Positions 1 to 9,941 of a stretch of DNA of 64,000 nt are shown piece by piece. Source of the DNA: Ipomoea triloba. Its lineage: Eukaryota > Streptophyta > Magnoliopsida > Solanales > Convolvulaceae. A program made the translations under genes and the position numbers. Location of the stretch: positions 14,773,162 to 14,837,161 of the forward strand of contig NC_044927.1 in NCBI RefSeq assembly GCF_003576645.1. Direction: 5' to 3'. The notes beneath the pieces were generated by a model, which ran no database searches, was not told the DNA's origin, and saw only the letters and a program-made list of their open reading frames with translations. The stretch's first letter is position 1. Each line of letters begins with the position of its first letter.

Positions 1-714
1 GCTTAAGAGAAATTGCACAACAAAGCCGAAACCAACCTTTTTACTGATCGACAGGTTGGCGTTGGAGACTGAGCGCATCACTTGCTGTTGGAGGAAGTTG
101 AAGATAATATGTGCCCAGTCCAGCTTGTTGTTGTTCCAAATGGCATGGAGGATTTTGAGGAGGTCTAGACTAACCTCGTCAGTTCCGGACAGTTTGCCGA
201 GCACAAACTTCATGATTAGGTCGGCAGCGAGAGCAAACCTCTCCTTTAGGTGGTACTTGCGGAGGGCAGAGGATGCTCTGGGTGGTGCAGTCGCTAGTCG
301 GATTTTCTCCCAGAAGGCTTGCTTGTCCAAGTCGTAATCCGATAGATGCTTGACTGCTTCCTCCGGTGACGCGAAATCAAATGCCGCTCTGAGGTCACCT
401 ACAGATGTTGTGATGGGAAAATCATTAAAGCGGCTTTCGATTTTACCCTTCGTGACCTTGGCATTTGCGAACCATTCTGTGAAGTCGAGGGGGTGAACGG
501 TCCCGTAGTCGTGCGTCATGTATTTCATCAGTCCTGCTTTCTCAAACTTCTTCAGGACTTTTTCCGCCATTTTTGGATTAGGGGAGTTGGTGATGAAGCC
601 ATTTCTGTCAAGGATACTCCCCGCCTTGACTTGTTTGATCTGAGAGCGAATGTGCAGCAACTCCCTCTGATATGCGTCGGAAGATGAGGTTGATGTAGAG
701 GATTCGGACGCCAT
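1..714 (-). CDS. Post-pol ORF of the Copia element (partial, runs off the left edge)
   Basis: Reading the minus strand from an ATG at 712-714 gives 238 codons without a stop up to the window edge. The protein starts MASESSTSTSSSDAYQRE and is mixed helical, with a conserved-looking stretch MKFVLGKLSGTDEVSLDLL near residue 175. It has no transmembrane segment in the visible part. It lies 1.56 kb downstream of pol in the same orientation, the position of the so-called env-like or third ORF of Sireviruses. The style resembles the plant transposon-protein domains found in retroelement accessory ORFs, but I cannot assign a function. The coiled-coil ORF at 11493-12239, which ends just before an LTR of the same family, could be the C-terminal half of the same kind of protein. 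Confidence 0.65.
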   Translation of the reverse strand, partial: MASESSTSTSSSDAYQRELLHIRSQIKQVKAGSILDRNGFITNSPNPKMAEKVLKKFEKAGLMKYMTHDYGTVHPLDFTEWFANAKVTKGKIESRFNDFPITTSVGDLRAAFDFASPEEAVKHLSDYDLDKQAFWEKIRLATAPPRASSALRKYHLKERFALAADLIMKFVLGKLSGTDEVSLDLLKILHAIWNNNKLDWAHIIFNFLQQQVMRSVSNANLSISKKVGFGFVVQFLLS

Positions 715-2272
715 TGATGAAGGTTAGATGTTTTGGAGGGAATGTGTACTGCGTTTAGTATTTGGGGATTTTGGGTAAACGGTTTTAGCTTGAATCCGGG
801 TAAAGAAGAAGGATTTGGCTTTTATATCATGTGGATTCGGGTTGGATATATGGGTAGGGTAGAATATTTGATCCGAGAAAAGATACCGGTTAATTTCAAA
901 GAAGTAAAAGGTCAGAAATACCCTTTATAACGGTTATGTATGTAATGTATGGTAAGGATATTTTGGTAAAGTATAATGCGGTTTTTGGATAGTGGGATAT
1001 AATGAGATGTTTATACAGGCATGCTCCCATTAATCAAGATAATGCCCTTAAGTGCGAAAAACCGTCAGTAACCGATGACCACGTGGCTAGCATTAATATC
1101 CAAAGTTAGCCGTTTCCCTTCATATATCAGATTCACCTCTCGAAGGTGAATTGTCTTCCACATGAGTTTAAGGATCTTCCCCCTGAGTGATTGATCCCTA
1201 AACCTCCTTATTCCTCCGTCTTGATCTGGTTAAGGATCTTCCCCCTGAGTGATTGATCCCTAACCCTCCTTATTCCTCCGTTCAGAGATATCAGTTTGTT
1301 ATCTTTCGAAGTGACCTCTCGAACTACCCTTCTTCGAGACATAACGTATATAGACAAACTGATCGGGTGACCTCTCGAACTACCTTTCGAACACAGATTG
1401 CGAGAGAAACAAGTTTGATTCATCTAAAAGATATCACTTGGAACATATCCTTAAGTTCATTTAGTGATTTCCAGATACATTACATATGAATCAATATCCT
1501 ATTAGATTCCTTAGAAACTTTTGTTTGGCCTTGGTCAGCCTAATAGGAATCTATCGTTAAAGCAGAAACTAGCCATCTAAAGTCCTATTTGTCTAATAAC
1601 AGAACTAGGGGTGGCTATTCCCTTTTCTTGTTCTCCTCTCCGGAGCTGCTTACTGTAGTTGGGAGTGACCATCTTCATCGCTAATCCTCTTAAGGTCTTT
1701 GGATTAGGTATGATCACCCCTTTGACTGCTGCTGACCTCAGAAAGTCCCATCTGGTCTTCCTCTCCATTTCCCTTGGTTCTCCATTTGGTTGAGGAAGGC
1801 CCTTTTCCAGAATGTGCAGCAGTAGGAGTCCCTCTTGTGCAGGACTCTCCTCCCGATTCCAGTATCCCATCGTTGTGGATCTCCTCGCATTTGGGGATCC
1901 ATTCACCTTGGATGAGAATAGGATTCTTGCTTGGATTATCAGGAAGCTCCGCAATCTGTTCACCCTTCGTAGATTCTGGATAGTTTTCTCCTTGAAAATC
2001 TTTGGACTTGACTGCCGGTTTCTTTCCTCTATAAAAGAATGGAACATCATCTTTTCCTTTCTTTTTCTCCATGGGAAGTTGATGGTATGAACTTCTGAAA
2101 GAAACCCTCTTATTTATAGCCCAATAAGGTTACCACTGTTGAGTCACGGGATGCAATATGAATGACCATTCAATGCTTGTGTAACTCCAAAGCTGCCATA
2201 AAGTTGATGAAACCGCCCCTCACATGCGAAACAGTTCATGGCACTAAATACAAGAAGATAAGATTTGACCAT
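715..2272 (-). other. Region between pol and the post-pol ORF, with one small ORF
   Basis: These 1.56 kb separate pol from the post-pol ORF. A lysine-rich minus ORF of 122 codons (2072-1704, starting MEKKKGKDDVPFF) and an overlapping 157-codon frame (2050-1577) are present; neither is recognisable and either may be chance. A direct duplication of about 50 bases with a 61-base period (about 1169-1222 and 1230-1283) carries CTTCCCCCTGAG. TCTCGA-type motifs typical of this family recur at 1130-1390. Confidence 0.5.
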
Positions 2273-5200
2273 TCAACCCAACTCTATCATTCCCAATTCT
2301 AACCTTAGTTGAGAGAATCTATTTTCACATAACGCTTTTGTGAAAATATCTGCTAGTTGCTCCTCCGTTGCAACATATTCCAAAGTAATGTCCTTCCTCT
2401 CAACATGGTCTCGGATGAAGTGATACTTAATATCAATATGCTTTGTTCTAGAATGTAACACTGGATTGTGGGTGATGGCAATAGCACTTGTATTGTCACA
2501 CATGATCTTAACCTCCTTACACTCAACCCCATAATCCAGTAATTGTTGCTTCATCCATAAAACCTGAGCACAGCAACTTCCAGCTGCTACATACTCTGCC
2601 TCAGCGGTGCTTGTAGCTATCGAATGCTGTTTCTTGCTAAACCATGAGACAAGTCTTCCACCTAGAAACTGACATGTCCCTGATGTGCTTTTTCGATCTA
2701 TCTTACAACCGGCAAAGTCCGCATCTGAATAACCCATAAGTTCGAAAGATCCACCTCTCGAATACCAAAGTCCAACACTTTGCGTACCTTTGAGATATCT
2801 AAGAATCTTTTTAGATGCATTTAAGTGACTTTCCTTAGGACTTGCCTGAAACCTAGCACATACACCTACTGCAAAGGATATATCTGGTCTACTAGCAGTT
2901 AAATAAAGAAGAGATCCGATGATACCTCGATAAGTAGTTTGATCGACCTCTCGACCTTCACTGTCGACATCGATACGTAGAGAGGTTCCCATGGGTACTT
3001 TGACTGAGGATTTCCCTTCTATATTGTATTTTCTGAGCAGATCCTTGGTGTATTTCTCCTGATTGATGAAGATACCTTCCTTAAGCTGTCTCACTTGTAA
3101 TCCAAGGAAGTAGTTTAGTTCTCCCATCATGCTCATCTCGAACTTCCCTTTCATCAACCTGGAGAACTTCTCGCACAAGTCTGGATTGGTGCTTCCAAAA
3201 ATGATATCGTCCACATAGATTTGCACCAATAAGATGTGATCCCCGTCCTTAATTCTAAACAATGTTTTGTCCACTAGGCCTTTGGTGAACCCACACTGAA
3301 GTAGAAAAGAGGATAAGGTATCGTACCAAGCTCTCGGAGCTTGTTTTAAGCCGTAAAGTGCCTTCTTTAATTTGTATACTTTGTCAGCTCCCACGTCCTT
3401 CAAGAAACCCGGAGGTTGTTCAACGTACACCTCTTCTTCGAGAAGTCCGTTCAGAAAAGCGCTCTTGACATCCATTTGATATACCTTAAAGTCTTTGAAG
3501 GCGGCATATGCGAGAAAGATGCGTATGGCTTCGAGACGTGCCACTGGAGCGAAGGTTTCATCAAAATCTATTCCTTCCTCCTGACAGTAGCCTTTGGCAA
3601 CAAGTCTGGCCTTGTTCCTAACAATAACTCCATCCTCATTCATCTTGTTTCTGAAAACCCACTTTGTACCAATGACATTCTGATGATGAGGTCTCGGAAC
3701 TAGTTCCCAAACATCGTTCCGTTCAAACTGATGAAGTTCCTCTTGCATGGCTTGCACCCAATCTGGATCACATAGAGCCTCATCGATCACCTTAGGCTCT
3801 ATTTGAGATAGAAAGCAAGCAAACATGCTTTCTCTGTATGCTGATCTGGTTCGAACTCTGTCACGTACATCTCCAATCACTTGATCAGCAGGGTGACTTC
3901 TCAGCCATCTTAGGTCGGGTTGTGGCTCCTCAGTTGATACTTCCGTTGAAGGTTGAGATGTGGGTTGAACATCTATGATCTGGATTTGATCAACTGAGTC
4001 AGGAGCTTTCTTCTTGGTAGACTCTTCATCATCTGATTCTGACTGGAGTTCCGCTACGTCTCGAACTATAGACTGCTTGTCTTCGAGAGGTAAGTTTGAT
4101 CTCTCGATAGACTCTGGCTGATCTTCCTCAGCTGCTTCCGTTGTCTTTGATGGTTGATCTGTCGATGCCCTTTCATCAAAGGTAACATGTATGGACTCTT
4201 CAACCACCAAACTCCGCTTGTTGAAGACTCTGAATGCTTTGCTTGTCGATGAGTATCCCAGAAATACTCCATCATCTGCCTTTTCTTCAAAAGTTCTTAG
4301 TTGAGCCTTCCCATTGTTGTGGATATAGCATTTGCACCCGAATGTGTGGAAGTGGCTTACATTCGGTTTTCTTTCATTCCACAACTCATATGGAGTCTTT
4401 CCAACTCCTTTCACGATCAAGGACCGATTTTGGGTATAGCACGCTGTGTTGATTGCTTCTGCCCAAAATCCTTGTGATATGTTGGCTTGCGAGAGCATGG
4501 TCCTTGCGGCTTCTTTGAGAGTTCTGTTCCTTCTTTCAGCAACCCCGTTTTGTTGAGGTGTTCGAGCAGCTGATAGTTGATGATGAATTCCGTTCTCGTT
4601 GCAGTAGCTCTCGATTACTTGATTAACGAACTCTCCACCTTGATCTGACCGGATCTTTAGTATCGAGACTTCCTTTTCAACTTGAACTTGTTTCAAGAGA
4701 TTTGGTAGGGCAATTTTTGTCTCGCTTTTCTTGGTTAAGAACACGGTCCAAGTGAATCTTGTGTAGTCATCCACTACCACAAGAGTGTACTTCTTTCCCT
4801 TTATGCTGGGTGGATCCACTGGGCCAAATAAGTCCATGTGAAGAAGACTTAATGGTCTAGTGGATGATGTCTCGGCTTTGCTCTTGAAAGAGGATTTGAT
4901 CTGTTTGCACCGTTGACATGCCTCACAAATTTTATCCTTTCGAAACGTCACTTTGGGCAGTCCTTCCACTAAGTTCCTCTTAGTAAGCTTGTTGATAGTC
5001 TTGAAGTTCAGATGACTAAGCTTACTATGCCACTCCCAGCATAAATCTTCCTTGCTCCTTGCTAGCATACATAGGGATGGTTTTGCAGACCTCCAATCCA
5101 CTATGTACATGTTTCCTTTCCTTGCTGCTTCCAAGACGACTTCGAGAGATTCCTCGCTCATAATCTGGCATTTGCTTTTGGTGAAGATAACTTTGTAGCC

Positions 5201-5446
5201 CTTGTCACAGAACTGGCTTGTACTAAGGAGATTGAACTTGAGCCCTTCAACGTAGGATACTCCCTTAATAACCAGCTCATTCTTTTGAATTTCACCAACA
5301 GCTTTTGTGCGTCCCTTCTTCTCGTTGTCGCCAAATGTCACCAAGGGACCTTCGATAGGTTGGATGTTCTCTAGCAGTGTTAGATTTCCCGTCATATGTC
5401 TCGAACATCCACTGTCAATGAACCACATGTCCCTGGTGTCCTGCAA
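2273..5446 (-). CDS. pol: Copia pol polyprotein: protease, integrase, reverse transcriptase, RNase H
   Basis: About 1057 residues, uninterrupted. The N-terminus has the aspartic protease motif [10 protein letters not shown] (about residues 11-20). The integrase zinc region ([15 protein letters not shown], then [11 protein letters not shown]) follows at about 135-190. The integrase catalytic acids are visible in HMDLFGPV (about 204), IRSDQGGEF (about 265) and [14 protein letters not shown] (about 304). Reverse transcriptase has [11 protein letters not shown] (about 657), [12 protein letters not shown] and the active-site YVDD (about 745). RNase H has [19 protein letters not shown] and ends with DIFTKAL. 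Integrase before reverse transcriptase defines Copia. No ATG opens the frame near the protease; it continues from gag in the -1 frame. All catalytic residues I can check are present, so the protein may be functional. Confidence 0.97.
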   Translation of the reverse strand: MQDTRDMWFIDSGCSRHMTGNLTLLENIQPIEGPLVTFGDNEKKGRTKAVGEIQKNELVIKGVSYVEGLKFNLLSTSQFCDKGYKVIFTKSKCQIMSEESLEVVLEAARKGNMYIVDWRSAKPSLCMLARSKEDLCWEWHSKLSHLNFKTINKLTKRNLVEGLPKVTFRKDKICEACQRCKQIKSSFKSKAETSSTRPLSLLHMDLFGPVDPPSIKGKKYTLVVVDDYTRFTWTVFLTKKSETKIALPNLLKQVQVEKEVSILKIRSDQGGEFVNQVIESYCNENGIHHQLSAARTPQQNGVAERRNRTLKEAARTMLSQANISQGFWAEAINTACYTQNRSLIVKGVGKTPYELWNERKPNVSHFHTFGCKCYIHNNGKAQLRTFEEKADDGVFLGYSSTSKAFRVFNKRSLVVEESIHVTFDERASTDQPSKTTEAAEEDQPESIERSNLPLEDKQSIVRDVAELQSESDDEESTKKKAPDSVDQIQIIDVQPTSQPSTEVSTEEPQPDLRWLRSHPADQVIGDVRDRVRTRSAYRESMFACFLSQIEPKVIDEALCDPDWVQAMQEELHQFERNDVWELVPRPHHQNVIGTKWVFRNKMNEDGVIVRNKARLVAKGYCQEEGIDFDETFAPVARLEAIRIFLAYAAFKDFKVYQMDVKSAFLNGLLEEEVYVEQPPGFLKDVGADKVYKLKKALYGLKQAPRAWYDTLSSFLLQCGFTKGLVDKTLFRIKDGDHILLVQIYVDDIIFGSTNPDLCEKFSRLMKGKFEMSMMGELNYFLGLQVRQLKEGIFINQEKYTKDLLRKYNIEGKSSVKVPMGTSLRIDVDSEGREVDQTTYRGIIGSLLYLTASRPDISFAVGVCARFQASPKESHLNASKKILRYLKGTQSVGLWYSRGGSFELMGYSDADFAGCKIDRKSTSGTCQFLGGRLVSWFSKKQHSIATSTAEAEYVAAGSCCAQVLWMKQQLLDYGVECKEVKIMCDNTSAIAITHNPVLHSRTKHIDIKYHFIRDHVERKDITLEYVATEEQLADIFTKALCENRFSQLRLELGMIELG

Positions 5447-5469
5447 GGCAATTAAGCAAGTTTAGGTAC
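5441..5469 (-). promoter_or_regulatory. gag-pol junction, 29-base GT...AG interval
   Basis: Gag ends in WVPKLA-stop, and pol continues in the -1 frame with an overlap of only a few codons. The 29 bases between the TGG of gag and the GAC of pol begin GTACCT and end TTGCAG; leaving them out would join gag to pol in frame. The second Copia element has the same arrangement, also exactly 29 bases (52560-52588). Ribosomal frameshifting is the conventional explanation; 29 bases is below the usual plant intron minimum. Confidence 0.6.
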
Positions 5470-7689
5470 CCAAACTTTGGGTCCTGGTGGGTTAGTGAGT
5501 TTAGGCATCCATTTATACCTTGTGCCCATTATTCCAGGCCTAGGCGCAATGTAGCCATTGTACGTTTGATAATCATAAGGAATGCTAGCAAATGTTTTAG
5601 GCCTCTTTGGTGCATAAATCAACTTAGGTAGAGACTTTTCGACCGGCTTATGCACCATGCCTTTCATACGCTGTTTGGTCATGTGAAATTGCTGAAAGTG
5701 AGGTTTCTTCCAGAACTTGTGATTTGATGACCAATTCTCACTAGATGGATAGAGTCTTCCTTTCTCCATCCGTGAGTTCCTAACTATGTGGATCTCAGAC
5801 CTTCCATATTTGCCTTGAGGTGCATTATATGGAGTGTAGCTCTTTTTGTACTTGGAATGGCCTTGCGAGAGATAGCAAGGTGATCTCTCGATATTGTTTA
5901 CCCGGCCATTCTTCGTAGCTTTCCTATACTTTCCATTGCTGGTGTATAGGGACGGTTTATGAATAGCTACTCTGGTCTTTTCTGTTGGTCCTTTATGACC
6001 TTTATTTGGTTTGGGTTGAGATCCTCCATTTCTTGAAGTTCCCAAACCATTGGTCTGTTTATCTCTCGAGAGATGGTCTTGATGGAACCCTAGACCGGTT
6101 CTATCACTTGTAGGTCTGTGATCATTCACCATTTTCTCCATAGCTTTGGAGGAATTAGTGTATGATGCTATAACCTTTCTAAGATCATTTTCGGTGATCT
6201 CTCGAGTTTTGCACTCTTCAGTCAGTTGGATTATTTTAGCTCCTAACTCACTTACTTTGAGAGTTAGCTCTGAATTCTCTTTCGAGACGTTCTTAAGCAT
6301 ATCTCTTTCAGCAGTTAGCTTGCTGTTTTCTTCCCTGATTTTGGCATGAGTGCTATTAGCGACTGCGAGATCCCTTTTAAATGTTTCAAGCATCTCAAAG
6401 GGATCTTCATCGCTTCTGAAAGAAGAACAACGAGAGGTAGAAGTAGAGCAGCGAGATGTGGAAGTAGAGGTTACCTCATTGTCAATGGCCATTAGGCATT
6501 GATTCTCTTCTTCCTCGGTGTATAAGCAGATGAGCCCCCTCTCATCCTCTGAGCTGCTGCTGCTTTCACTGGAGCTCGACGTCTCGGACTCCTCGATTGT
6601 CCTCTCGAGTTCTTCAGCAACAAGCGCCTTCCTGCGCTGATACGTCTTTGATGATCCTTTGAAGCCACCTTGTGTTGGCTTCTCCCTGGATTCCTCTATT
6701 CTCTTGGAATCCTTGCCTTCTTGGCCCTGATGCTTGCTTACTAGTGGGTAAGGGCATTCGGCCTTGAAATGTCCCGGTCTTCTACAGTTGTAGCATAGAC
6801 CCTGATTTTCCTCCTCCGTCCTTCTGGATGGATATCTCTCATTTTTCCTTCTTGAGGAGGAAGGTGAACTTTTGTTGCTCTCCTGGTTCATCTTCATGTA
6901 TTTCCTGAACTTTCTCACAAAGAGAGCAAACTGTTCGTCAGACATAACATTCATAGGATTAGAGTCTGACCTTGAAGATGTGGATGGTTGCTCAGCAACA
7001 AGTGCTACGTTTCGTCGATCCACAATGTCCTCATCTCTTGGGAACATCTCGAACTCGAAGGCTTTGAGATCCCGGAAGAGTTTGTCTGTTGTGGTTTCCT
7101 TCAGATCTCGGTGATCTCTCATCGTGATCACCTTTACTTCCCACTCCTTAGTGAGGCCACGTAAGACCTTCAGGTTCAGCTCCTTTTGTGGGATCTCCTT
7201 TTCAAGGTCACTGATCTCGGTTGTGAGCTTCATGAACCGAGACTCCATGCTGTCGATGCTCTCTCCTGGCTTCATCTTGAAGTCTTCGAACTTCTTCATG
7301 GCCACGGTGAGCTTGTTTTCCTTTTCCTGTTCGTCACCTTCACCAATTAACATCAAAGTATCCCATACCTCTTTTGCCGTTTTGCACTTCCTCACTTTTG
7401 GGAAGATGGTTTCGTCTATAGCTCTGAAGAGAATATCCTTGGCAATATTGTCCAGGTTGTTTCTCTTCCTATCATCACTGGTCCATTCTTCCCTAGGTTT
7501 TGGGATGTACTTTGGTGTTTCTTGGGTTTGAACTGCAGCAGTATTAACCATTAGGATCTTGACTGGTCCAGAAGTTATAACCTCGGCCATCTCATCATGG
7601 AGGGCTGATAAGTACGCAAGCATGCGTGTTTTCCAGTCGTCAAACCTGCTAAGATCAAAGAGAAGATGTCTCGACAACATGCTGTCCAT
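5452..7689 (-). CDS. gag: Copia gag with zinc knuckle
   Basis: 745 residues starting [19 protein letters not shown], a typical plant Copia gag start at about 100 bases from the primer site. Residues about 60-215 form the UBN2-type gag core ([16 protein letters not shown], then [15 protein letters not shown]). A CX2CX4HX4C zinc knuckle, [14 protein letters not shown], lies at about 298-311. A serine/glutamate-rich stretch (about 365-380) and a probable coiled coil (about 430-500) follow. The last 250 residues are basic and Tyr/Pro-rich, ending KVWVPKLA; this long tail after the zinc knuckle is typical of Sirevirus-like gags. The corresponding tail of the second Copia element is at 52571-53185. 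It forms the virus-like particle and binds RNA, by family knowledge. Confidence 0.93.
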   Translation of the reverse strand: MDSMLSRHLLFDLSRFDDWKTRMLAYLSALHDEMAEVITSGPVKILMVNTAAVQTQETPKYIPKPREEWTSDDRKRNNLDNIAKDILFRAIDETIFPKVRKCKTAKEVWDTLMLIGEGDEQEKENKLTVAMKKFEDFKMKPGESIDSMESRFMKLTTEISDLEKEIPQKELNLKVLRGLTKEWEVKVITMRDHRDLKETTTDKLFRDLKAFEFEMFPRDEDIVDRRNVALVAEQPSTSSRSDSNPMNVMSDEQFALFVRKFRKYMKMNQESNKSSPSSSRRKNERYPSRRTEEENQGLCYNCRRPGHFKAECPYPLVSKHQGQEGKDSKRIEESREKPTQGGFKGSSKTYQRRKALVAEELERTIEESETSSSSESSSSSEDERGLICLYTEEEENQCLMAIDNEVTSTSTSRCSTSTSRCSSFRSDEDPFEMLETFKRDLAVANSTHAKIREENSKLTAERDMLKNVSKENSELTLKVSELGAKIIQLTEECKTREITENDLRKVIASYTNSSKAMEKMVNDHRPTSDRTGLGFHQDHLSRDKQTNGLGTSRNGGSQPKPNKGHKGPTEKTRVAIHKPSLYTSNGKYRKATKNGRVNNIERSPCYLSQGHSKYKKSYTPYNAPQGKYGRSEIHIVRNSRMEKGRLYPSSENWSSNHKFWKKPHFQQFHMTKQRMKGMVHKPVEKSLPKLIYAPKRPKTFASIPYDYQTYNGYIAPRPGIMGTRYKWMPKLTNPPGPKVWVPKLA

Positions 7690-7788
7690 ATTGAAAAATT
7701 ATCTCGTGCTTTGAAAATATTTAAGAAGATTTTTCAAAGAAGGATCTCTAGGCAATATAAACAAAGGTTTATATCGATCAGAGAACTC

Positions 7789-7800
7789 GCTCTGATACCA
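7789..7800 (-). other. Primer binding site, initiator tRNA-Met type
   Basis: The minus strand reads TGGTATCAGAGC, two bases inside the 5' LTR end. This is the standard plant Copia primer site complementary to the 3' end of initiator tRNA-Met. Confidence 0.93.
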
Positions 7801-7824
7801 ATTGTTGGTCCCAAGGGGATGGGG

Positions 7825-7858
7825 TACAAGTCTAGAGGGGGGGGGGAATAGACTTGTA
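7825..7858 (-). promoter_or_regulatory. LTR hairpin enclosing a G-run
   Basis: Arms TACAAGTCTA (7825-7834) and TAGACTTGTA (7849-7858) pair perfectly over 10 bases and enclose a run of ten G on the plus strand (7837-7846). The same structure is in the LTRs at 14353-14386 and 30480-30513, and in different form in the second Copia family at 45080-45116. Confidence 0.75.
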
Positions 7859-8169
7859 TAAGATTTTGCAAATCTTTTCGACCTCTCGTGTGTATTGAAC
7901 TTAGGATGTTTAGGTTCGATACCTCACGAGGTGAAGACAAAGTTTTATGCGCAGCGGAAATGTTATCCCCTTTTAGTTAGCACGAGTTTGAGTTAGTTCG
8001 AGAGGTGTGTTTATATGCAGTGCAATCGAGAGGTTAGCGAGAGATAAAAACAGTAAGTAAATGCAAGAGAGATTTTTAAGTGGTTCGGCCAACCCGCCTA
8101 CGTCCACTCTTCTTCCAGAAACTCCCTGGAAGGATTGCACTAAAAACTTCCCTTTTTAGTACAATATCG

Positions 8170-8410
8170 AGCGCTTGAGCTTTGATCACGAAGCCCGCCT
8201 CAAGCCTCAGGTTTTTCGCCCCGCTTCTTGTTACTCCACCTCTCGAGCACTTGACCTTTGATCACCAAGCCCGCGTCAAGCCTCAGGATCTTCACAAGAC
8301 AGCTCCCAGGTTACTCCGCCTCTCCAAGGTCTTTCTCCCCGCTTCCAGCTACTCCACCTCTCGAGCACTTGACCTTTGATCACCAAGCCCGCGTCAAGCC
8401 TCAGGTTTCT
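8170..8410. repeat. Tandem repeat inside the subfamily A LTR
   Basis: Units of roughly 75-100 bases repeat about three times, each with TTTGATCACCAAGCCCGCG, CAAGCCTCAGG and a variant of CTCCACCTCTCGAGCACTTG. All LTR copies of the family in this window carry it with varying copy number (10110-10350, 13680-14040, 29900-30170). Confidence 0.8.
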
Positions 8411-9638
8411 TTCACTCGGACAGCTGCCAGGTTACTCCACCTCTCTTGCTTAATCCAAAGCAAGGTGTTTTTGGTTGTCACAGTTGAATGTAACAGACTC
8501 CAATCTGACCACAAGCTATCGTTGAATCAACTTCGATGTAGAGCAGCTTCGGTCACCTTCTAGATGTATAACAGTTTAAGCTTTGTAACTCTCTTAAACA
8601 CTAAGATGTGTTTTCTCGCTGTTTTGAATATCAGGATGATATTCCAAATTTAGCACTTGCACTTGAACGTTTTAGACAGACACTTCTTAAGAATTTCGAA
8701 CTTCTTTTCTTTTTAACTCCTTTTTCTCTCTTTTCCCTTTTTTTCTTCCCCTTTCTTTTTCTTCTGTGTCTTTACGTCCTTATATATGAGAGTAGAAGAA
8801 TAGTTCCGTTGGAGGGAAAACTATTCCGTTTGAAATTGGTCTCCCACGCCGAACATGGGTCTTTGCACAATTTCAGCATTTTTCATGGAGTAGTGGTCTT
8901 GTAACTTGAGCCTTTTGTTTTGTAGTGAATATTCCATATTCCACTTTCTTGAGTTCATGCTTCACTTGCTTCTTTTGGATAAAGTTACTCTTTTTATGTT
9001 CCCATCATTCCTTGTTTGGGGAATCTGACCACTTCAGGATTGGTGCACTTCTTGACCGTTTGTGGTGGAGGTCTGACGTGTCATCCACTTCCGTCCATTT
9101 TGAAACCTCCCGCTCAGCACCTCTTCAATATTTTATCTCCATGATATTCTTCTTCTCCAAACTTAGAGTATTTTATCTGCACATGTTGACTAACATTCAG
9201 CCTCTTGGAGAAGTGCCGGTTTATCGAGACCATAAAAGATGTCTCGACCACTTGATGTTTCAATCCCATGTATCGAGAGGTCTATCTCTCGAATATTCTT
9301 TACGTCTCGAACTCGATAGGTATATCGAGAGGTCCTTACCTCTCGAACTTGGCTTGTGTCTCGAGACTTAGTTGATGTCTCGTAGACCCTTATTCCTCCA
9401 GAGTTGTCTCGTGCCTGCTTCTGATCTATCTGTTTGCTTACAACACGAAAACTTCTAAGTTGTTCAAACAAGTTTACCTTAAGCTTAAATATTTCCCGAG
9501 TTGAGCTCAAATTACCCGGTTGTATTTTCGCTCTTAGTTTACTTATCGAACTTACATTGTTTTGCCTATGTATCGAGACTTGGGGATTCTTACTTAACAG
9601 TTGGTATCATCAAAACCTATTACATGATGTTCCTAACA

Positions 9639-9916
9639 GAAGCTGGTGTAGCTCGAGCAGAGGCTGCAAGTGCAAGGGCTGAATTAGTCGAGATGCGAGC
9701 AGAGCTTCGAGCCTTTCAACATTCCAGTGAACTTCGACAGGATGTAATGAAAGCCATACTCGATGACCTGTCGAACCAAGTGCCTGCCCAACTTCAAGCA
9801 ATCTTCGAAGGTATGTCCATCCTCCTTTCCCGTGCTGATGATGCCAACAAGGGGGAAAATAAAGGGAAAAAGAAGGGGGAAAATACAACAGGCAAGAAAA
9901 GGGCAGCAAGTGAACC
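9639..9916 (+). pseudogene. Fragment of the Copia coiled-coil ORF, cut by the assembly gap
   Basis: Directly after the LTR the plus strand reads EAGVARAEAASARAELVEMR and continues to the run of N. It is a close copy of the first 90 or so codons of the ORF at 11493-12239. It has no start codon of its own: apparent starts lie in LTR sequence. It is either part of a duplicated locus or the same locus represented twice across the gap. Confidence 0.75.
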
Positions 9917-9941
9917 NNNNNNNNNNNNNNNNNNNNNNNNN
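9917..9941. other. Assembly gap (25 N)
   Basis: Twenty-five N. The sequence on its left matches 11493-11770, and the sequence on its right matches 8012 onward, so the flanks belong to two overlapping copies of the same arrangement. Confidence 0.99.

Larger units (their letters stand above)
1..9638 (-). mobile_element. Copia LTR retrotransposon (Sirevirus-like), 3' end outside the window
   Basis: The minus strand reads 5' LTR (7803-9638), tRNA-Met primer site, gag, pol in the Copia order protease-integrase-reverse transcriptase-RNase H, then a further ORF after pol. The 3' LTR must lie left of the window. The 1.8 kb LTR, the large gag with a long basic C-terminal tail, and extra coding capacity after pol fit the plant Sirevirus group. 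Gag and pol are uninterrupted, and the LTR is very close to the solo LTR at 28730-30537, so the family was recently active. Subfamily naming is inference. Confidence 0.9.
7803..9638 (-). repeat. 5' LTR of the Sirevirus-like Copia element (subfamily A)
   Basis: 1836 bases. On the minus strand it starts TGTTAGGAACATC and ends CTTGGGACCAACA, with the primer site next to its 3' end. It holds a tandem repeat (about 8170-8410), many TCTCGA/TCGAGA motifs (9220-9370) and a G-run hairpin near its end (7825-7858). It is nearly identical to the solo LTR at 28730-30537 and more distant from the LTR at 12529-14408. The plus-strand ORFs inside it are shadows. Confidence 0.93.

Noticed and set aside
1253..1489. 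Plus-strand ORF opposite the Copia post-pol region
   Set aside because: It lies across the direct duplication and has no family signal; the element is coded on the minus strand.
8182..8563. Overlapping ORFs starting MITKPASSLR in LTRs
   Set aside because: They are translations of the LTR tandem repeat and recur in every LTR copy in shifting frames.
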